NCBI GenBank assembly: GCA_937894185.1
Contig: CALCSA010000277.1
Span: forward strand, 1-8,879
DNA: 8,879 nucleotides
Reading direction: 5' to 3'
From: an uncultured Clostridia bacterium
Lineage (GTDB): Bacteria > Bacillota > Clostridia > Oscillospirales > Ruminococcaceae
Each line of letters begins with the position of its first letter. Within the stretch, counting starts at the first letter, position 1. The position numbers and the translations under genes are program-made. Below are positions 5,284 through 8,879 of this stretch, piece after piece. The notes under the pieces were generated by a model. It saw nothing but the letters and a program-made list of their open reading frames with translations. It made no database searches and was not told the DNA's origin.

Positions 5284-6449
5284 AGTGCAAGGCGATAGAT
5301 GGCTTCAATATCGTCGGCGGTGAGGGGAATCAGGTTGCCTCTGGTGCCGCCCAGATGCACCACCGTCTTTTCTGCCATTTCCCGCAGGCGGTCGTCGCCG
5401 ATCTCCACTTCAGAAAGGCGGACCGGCATGCCGATGGAGCGGTAGAAGTTTTCCAGCCGCCGAATGGACTCCAAGATGATGGCGTCCGGGTCATCCATAG
5501 CCATATCCACATCCATCACCCGGGTGGCAAACTGCAAAAAGCGGGGAATGTTGTGGCGGTAGACATACCGCATCCAAGCGGGGAAGATGATGGCCAGTCC
5601 CGCTCCGTGGGCAATGTCATAAATACCGGAAATCTCCATCTCAATGCCGTGGGACGCCCAGTCGCCGATGCGGCCCCGGTCCAGCAAAGTGTTGTGGGCC
5701 AAAGTACCGGCCCAGCAGATTTCGGCACGGGAATCGTAGTCCTTGGGGTTCTGGTAGGTAATGGGAGCATTGAGGAGCACCGAGCGCATAATTCCCTCCA
5801 GCATCCGGTCGGAAACATCCACATTCTTGGTGTTGGTAAAGTACCGCTCCATCATGTGGGCCAGAATATCGGTGCAGCCGCAGCCGACCTGATAGGGGGG
5901 GAGGGTAAAGGTGAGCTGGGGGTTGATGCAGGCAAATACCGGCAAAATGATAGGGGAGTTTATGCCCCGCTTAAACCAACCATCCTCGTTGGTGATGACG
6001 CAGCTGACAGAGCTTTCGCTGCCCGCGGCGGGGATGGTGAGGACGCTGCCCACCGGAATGGTGGCGGTGACTTTCTTCTGTCCCAGAAAACAGGGCCAGA
6101 TGTCCTCGTTCATAGCCACACCCACGCCGATTGCCTTGGCAGAGTCGATGACGCTGCCGCCCCCCACCGCCAGAATGCAGTCCACGTCCTCTTGCTGACA
6201 GAGGGCAATGCCCTTTTCCACCAGAGAGAGCACGGGATTGGGCTGAACGCCTCCCAACTCTACAAAGTCAACTCCTGCTTCGGTGAGAGAGGCTTTGACC
6301 TGATCCAGCAGCCCCGAACGAACAGCCGACCCGCCGCCGTAATGAAGCAGAGCCTTTTTCCCCATGGCCCGGGTTTCCTTGCCCACTTGCCCTTGGGCAT
6401 CCTTTCCAAAAATAATGCGGGTGGGGTTGTGAAAGGTAAAATCCAGCAT
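5280..6449 (-). CDS. Iron-containing (group III) alcohol/butanol dehydrogenase, YqhD/BDH type
   Basis: Cytosolic NAD(P)H-dependent reductase of aldehydes such as butyraldehyde. The 389-residue product matches the family length. It carries YGGGSAVRSG at 37-46 and GGGSVIDSAKAIG at 96-108 (nucleotide-binding). All four divalent-metal ligands are present: Asp194 and His198 (GCTDILAH), His267 (SHGIE) and His281 (AHGAGLA). These positions equal the numbering I know for E. coli YqhD. The start at 6449 is preferred over TTG-type starts further up (6476), because AAGGAG (6457-6462, minus) lies 7 bases before this ATG and the sequence then begins MLDFTFHNPT like relatives. It follows an M42 peptidase by 30 bases and is coupled downstream to a small membrane protein. 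NADPH preference and true substrate are inferred from the subfamily, not shown. Confidence 0.93.
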   Translation of the reverse strand: MLDFTFHNPTRIIFGKDAQGQVGKETRAMGKKALLHYGGGSAVRSGLLDQVKASLTEAGVDFVELGGVQPNPVLSLVEKGIALCQQEDVDCILAVGGGSVIDSAKAIGVGVAMNEDIWPCFLGQKKVTATIPVGSVLTIPAAGSESSVSCVITNEDGWFKRGINSPIILPVFACINPQLTFTLPPYQVGCGCTDILAHMMERYFTNTKNVDVSDRMLEGIMRSVLLNAPITYQNPKDYDSRAEICWAGTLAHNTLLDRGRIGDWASHGIEMEISGIYDIAHGAGLAIIFPAWMRYVYRHNIPRFLQFATRVMDVDMAMDDPDAIILESIRRLENFYRSIGMPVRLSEVEIGDDRLREMAEKTVVHLGGTRGNLIPLTADDIEAIYRLAL

Positions 6450-6455
6450 ATTTTC

Positions 6456-6463
6456 ACTCCTTG
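6456..6463 (-). promoter_or_regulatory. Ribosome binding site fixing the dehydrogenase start
   Basis: On the minus strand AAGGAG at 6457-6462 is 7 bases upstream of the ATG at 6447-6449. It lies inside the longer open frame that would start at 6476, so the nine extra residues (MHYIARSEN) are unlikely to be translated. Confidence 0.8.
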
Positions 6464-6479
6464 CTATATAATGCAAATG

Positions 6480-7511
6480 TTAATCATTGCCCAGTTCCCG
6501 GATGAGAGCGTGCAGCAGACGGTAGGTGTCCTCTACATCCTGCTTGTGGAGCACGTTGGAGGGAGAGTGGAGATACCGGCAGGGCAGACTGACCGCCATC
6601 ACCCGGGAACCGGCTTTGGCCGTTTGCAGAGAGCGGGACTCGTTGCCTCCCGCCACCATGGACTTGGTCTGGCAGGGGATTTGCTCCCGCTGGGCTACGT
6701 CAAAAGCCAGACGGTACAGCTGGGAATCATAGACGGTTCCGCCATCCATAAAGCTGACCACCGGGCCCTTGCCCAGACGGGAAACCACCTTGTCGGCGGA
6801 AACTCCCGCAATGTCGGAGGCGGTGGTGGTCTCCACCGCAATGGCGATGTCCGGGGCGACGGCGTATCCCGCCGCCACCGCGCCGGTGCACCCCGTTTCC
6901 TCCTGAACGGTAAAAGCAAAATGACAGTCAAAGGGCAGGTCGCTTTGCAGCAGCTTGACCAGCAGAGCACAGCCTGCCCGGTCGTCAAAAGCCCGGCCCA
7001 GAATACAGTTCTCCCCCAAAGGGAGAAAAGGAGCGTAAAAGATGGCCCGGTCTCCCGGCTGTACGTGCTCCAGAGCTTCTTCCCTGCTGCGCGCGCCGAT
7101 GTCGATAAAGAGCTTGTCCCGGTCGGGAACTTCCTCCCGCTCCTTGTCGGTGTGCAGATGCAGAGCCTTGGAACCAACCGCTCCGTAGAGGCGCTGGGGC
7201 CCGATCTCCACGGATTTACCCACCACCACCCGGGTGTCGATGCCGCCTACGCTGGTAAAGCGCAGCAGACCGTCCTCCTCGATATGGGTGATGATAAAGC
7301 CCACCTCGTCCATATGGGCGGAAAAAAGCAGCTTGTTTTTGGGGCGCTGTGCTCCCTTTTTAAAGGCAATCAGGTTGCCCAGAGTGTCGGTGTGCAGCTC
7401 CTCGCAGTGCTCCTGCACCAGAGAGGCAATTTTCTCCCGTACCGGGTCTTCCCAACCGGAAACTCCGGGAATGTCACAAAGCTCCCGAATCAGATCAATA
7501 AGGCTTACCAT
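6480..7511 (-). CDS. M42 family metallopeptidase (aminopeptidase/endoglucanase-like), copy A
   Basis: Cytosolic dinuclear-metal aminopeptidase of the tetrahedral TET/YsdC/FrvX group, likely trimming peptides. The 343-residue product has the metal ligands and catalytic pair: His66 and Asp68 (SAHMDEVGF), Asp176 (GRAFDDRAGC), Glu204-Glu205 (VQEETGCTGA), Glu227 (AVETTTASDI) and His315 (YLHSPSNV). The Glu at 227, where many M42 members have Asp, seems normal for the subfamily with the ETT/EATTA sequence. An unusual spot is AGGNESRSLQ at 287-296, where I would expect NDAGAI-like residues. The ATG (7509-7511) overlaps the previous gene's stop by 7 bases and has AGGAGG at 7519-7524, 7 bases upstream. 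The dehydrogenase follows after 30 bases. Some M42 members were first annotated as glucanases; peptidase activity is the better inference. Confidence 0.92.
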   Translation of the reverse strand: MVSLIDLIRELCDIPGVSGWEDPVREKIASLVQEHCEELHTDTLGNLIAFKKGAQRPKNKLLFSAHMDEVGFIITHIEEDGLLRFTSVGGIDTRVVVGKSVEIGPQRLYGAVGSKALHLHTDKEREEVPDRDKLFIDIGARSREEALEHVQPGDRAIFYAPFLPLGENCILGRAFDDRAGCALLVKLLQSDLPFDCHFAFTVQEETGCTGAVAAGYAVAPDIAIAVETTTASDIAGVSADKVVSRLGKGPVVSFMDGGTVYDSQLYRLAFDVAQREQIPCQTKSMVAGGNESRSLQTAKAGSRVMAVSLPCRYLHSPSNVLHKQDVEDTYRLLHALIRELGND

Positions 7512-8542
7512 CCCTTCCCCTCCTTTCCCAGACTGCGGACATAGGCGGCCAGCAGCCGTCCGGTATTTTCCACATCGGCGACGGAGACCGTCTCCAGAGG
7601 GGTGTGCATGTATTTTTGGGGAATGGAGACAAGCCCGGTCAGAACTCCGGAGCGAGTGGTGGCAATCTGGTCGGCGTTTGTGCCGGTTTTGCCCCCCATC
7701 ACCTCGGTCTGGAAGGGGATCTCCTCCTCTTTGGCCAGATCACAAAGCTGGCGGGAAATAGCATGGGAGAGGATGGGTGAAAATCCCACCATGGGGCCTT
7801 CCCCCAACAGGCCGCACTTGGCCCGGGGAGCATCGGGGGTATGGGCAAAGCTGACATCCACTGCAATGGCATGGGTAGGGCTGATCTCGTAGGCGGCGGT
7901 TTTGGCTCCCTGCCCTCCCACCTCCTCCATGGAGGAGAAGAGCACCGTCAGATTGCAGCAGGGAGCATCCTCCTTGAGAAGCTCCAGAGCATATAGAATG
8001 GCGGTGCAGCCCGCCCGGTCATCTAAAGCTTTGCCGCAGCAGGCATCCCCCAACAGCGTCCGGGAGGGGGCATAGAGAGTGCCCCGGTCCCCGGGGAATA
8101 CCCTTTGCTCCGCCTGCTCCTTGGTGCAGCCAATGTCCACATACATTTCATCTACTTTGGGATTTTTCAGCTCCTTGCCGGAGGTGAGGTGAGGGGGTGT
8201 GGAGCAGAACACGCCGTAAACGGGACCGCTCCTTGCGTCAATCACCACAGGGGAGGCCATCAAAATCCGGCGGTCCATGCCGCCGCACCCCGCCACCCGC
8301 AGAAAGCCATCCTCCTCAATATGGGTGATAATGATGCCGATTTCGTCGATATGGGCGTCCAGCAGCAGATGGGGAGCGGCAGGGTCGGTTTCCCACACCC
8401 GGCATAGAAGGCTCCCCTGCGGGTGAACCCTGACTTTTCCATAGGGTTCCAGCAGCTTGGCCCCCAGCTGAACCGCCTGTTCCTCTTTCCCTGCGATTCC
8501 TGTCACAGCGGAAAAGTCAAGAAGTATTTGCTTTGTATTCAT
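7505..8542 (-). CDS. M42 family metallopeptidase, copy B
   Basis: Second M42 aminopeptidase, a paralogue of the next gene but clearly diverged. Numbering from the ATG at 8542 (345 residues), ligands are His64 and Asp66 (DAHIDEIGI), Asp174 (GKALDDRAGC), Glu206-Glu207 (SSMEEVGGQGA), Asp229 (AVDVSFAHTPD) and His313 (YMHTPLE). It carries GGKTGTNADQI at 283-293, the TGTxAD form of the family, unlike copy A. A TTG at 8545 is an alternative start one codon up: the AAAGGA at 8557-8562 is 11 bases from TTG and 14 from ATG, long in either case. The gene follows murD after about 26 bases and overlaps copy A by 7 bases, so the two are probably co-translated and might assemble together. Confidence 0.92.
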   Translation of the reverse strand: MNTKQILLDFSAVTGIAGKEEQAVQLGAKLLEPYGKVRVHPQGSLLCRVWETDPAAPHLLLDAHIDEIGIIITHIEEDGFLRVAGCGGMDRRILMASPVVIDARSGPVYGVFCSTPPHLTSGKELKNPKVDEMYVDIGCTKEQAEQRVFPGDRGTLYAPSRTLLGDACCGKALDDRAGCTAILYALELLKEDAPCCNLTVLFSSMEEVGGQGAKTAAYEISPTHAIAVDVSFAHTPDAPRAKCGLLGEGPMVGFSPILSHAISRQLCDLAKEEEIPFQTEVMGGKTGTNADQIATTRSGVLTGLVSIPQKYMHTPLETVSVADVENTGRLLAAYVRSLGKEGKGW

Positions 8543-8568
8543 CAAGTGTTACGGTATCCTTTCTGAAG

Positions 8569-8879
8569 TTAATTCAACGCCGCCACCAGCTCTTTGAAGT
8601 GCTTGCCCCGGACCTCGAAGTTGGGGTAGCAGTCAAAGCTGGCGCTGGCAGGGGAAAGGGTGACCACATCCCCTGACCGAGAGGCCTTGTGGGCCAGAGC
8701 CACCGCTTCTTCCAAATCTTTTGCCCGGAGAATTTCCGGGTGCCCGTCGGTGTAGGAGGGGCAGGACCGCAGGGCGGCTTCAATTTTATCCGCAGTAGCT
8801 CCCGTGAGAATCAGCAACTTTACCTTTTCCACCAGCACGGGAGCCAAGGGGTCATAGCTGAGGTTTTTGTCGTAGCCTC
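8569..8879 (-). CDS. murD: UDP-N-acetylmuramoyl-L-alanine--D-glutamate ligase, C-terminal end
   Basis: MurD adds D-glutamate to UDP-MurNAc-L-Ala in peptidoglycan precursor synthesis, in the cytosol with ATP. Only the last ~102 residues lie in the window, from the C-terminal ligase domain; the frame is open past the right edge. GYDKNLSYDPLAPVL matches the family's GGxDKxxxxxxL segment, followed by VKLLILTGATADKIEAAL, DVVTLSPASASFDCYPNFE and RGKHFKELVAALN, which is the characteristic MurD ending (LSPACASxDxFxNFxxRGxxF). The stop is TAA at 8569-8571. It is the first gene seen of the minus-strand operon; two M42 peptidases follow, a context I cannot link functionally to cell-wall synthesis. Confidence 0.93.
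   Translation of the reverse strand, partial: GYDKNLSYDPLAPVLVEKVKLLILTGATADKIEAALRSCPSYTDGHPEILRAKDLEEAVALAHKASRSGDVVTLSPASASFDCYPNFEVRGKHFKELVAALN

Noticed and set aside
4645..5298. Short open frames in the repeat region, including a repeated peptide (KYEQIVHFFL) on the minus strand and a 173-codon plus-strand frame
   Set aside because: The peptide similarity follows from the DNA repeat; one-base indels between copies break the shared frame, there is no convincing ribosome binding site, and the plus-strand frame runs on through the terminator into the antisense of the small membrane gene.
5274..7544. Plus-strand open frame of 756 codons opposite the dehydrogenase and peptidase
   Set aside because: It spans two unrelated real genes and the gap between them. 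Low-complexity His/Gly/Gln-rich translation and lack of any domain mark it as a GC-rich antisense shadow.

Overview
The window looks like chromosomal DNA from an anaerobic, fermentative Clostridia species, most plausibly Oscillospirales/Ruminococcaceae-like. This is inferred from the GC-rich coding sequence, strong AGGAGG-type ribosome binding sites, a ptb-buk butyrate pair, a sodium-pumping decarboxylase module, a YqhD/BDH-type alcohol dehydrogenase and tandem M42 peptidases. No mobile element, CRISPR array, rRNA or tRNA is visible.

Layout. 1-675 (+) is the C-terminal half of cofactor-independent phosphoglycerate mutase, followed by a hairpin terminator. 832-1734 (+) is phosphate butyryltransferase (TTG start) and 1781-2831 (+) is butyrate kinase, whose reading frame is broken at about 2129. 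Two hairpins in 2847-2945 separate this operon from a convergent minus-strand pair. That pair, read from 4604 down to 2960, is the gamma (OadG-like) and beta (OadB/GcdB/MmdB-like) subunits of a Na+-translocating decarboxylase. Its gene start is preceded by an AGGAGG site and a likely promoter. Upstream of the promoter lie two diverged copies of a 144-bp AT-rich direct repeat (4675-4818 and 4839-4982). From 8879 down to 5080 (-) runs an apparently single operon: the end of murD, two overlapping M42 aminopeptidases, an iron-type alcohol dehydrogenase and a 67-residue membrane protein coupled to it by a GTGA overlap. It closes with a strong terminator at 5032-5070.

How the genes fit together. 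Phosphoglycerate mutase serves glycolysis. Ptb and Buk turn butyryl-CoA into butyrate with ATP formation. The decarboxylase membrane subunits would let decarboxylation of an acyl-CoA or oxoacid drive Na+ export. If the substrate is glutaconyl-CoA, the product crotonyl-CoA feeds the butyryl-CoA pool used by Ptb-Buk, but the alpha subunit and biotin carrier that would show the substrate are not here. The alcohol dehydrogenase could reduce aldehydes such as butyraldehyde. The M42 peptidases suggest peptide use.

The window is mostly ordinary core and energy metabolism. The observations most worth checking are the broken butyrate kinase, with a change consistent with a 5-bp deletion, and the tandem repeat abutting the decarboxylase promoter. 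I do not see convincing evidence of a new defence, mobile or signalling system.
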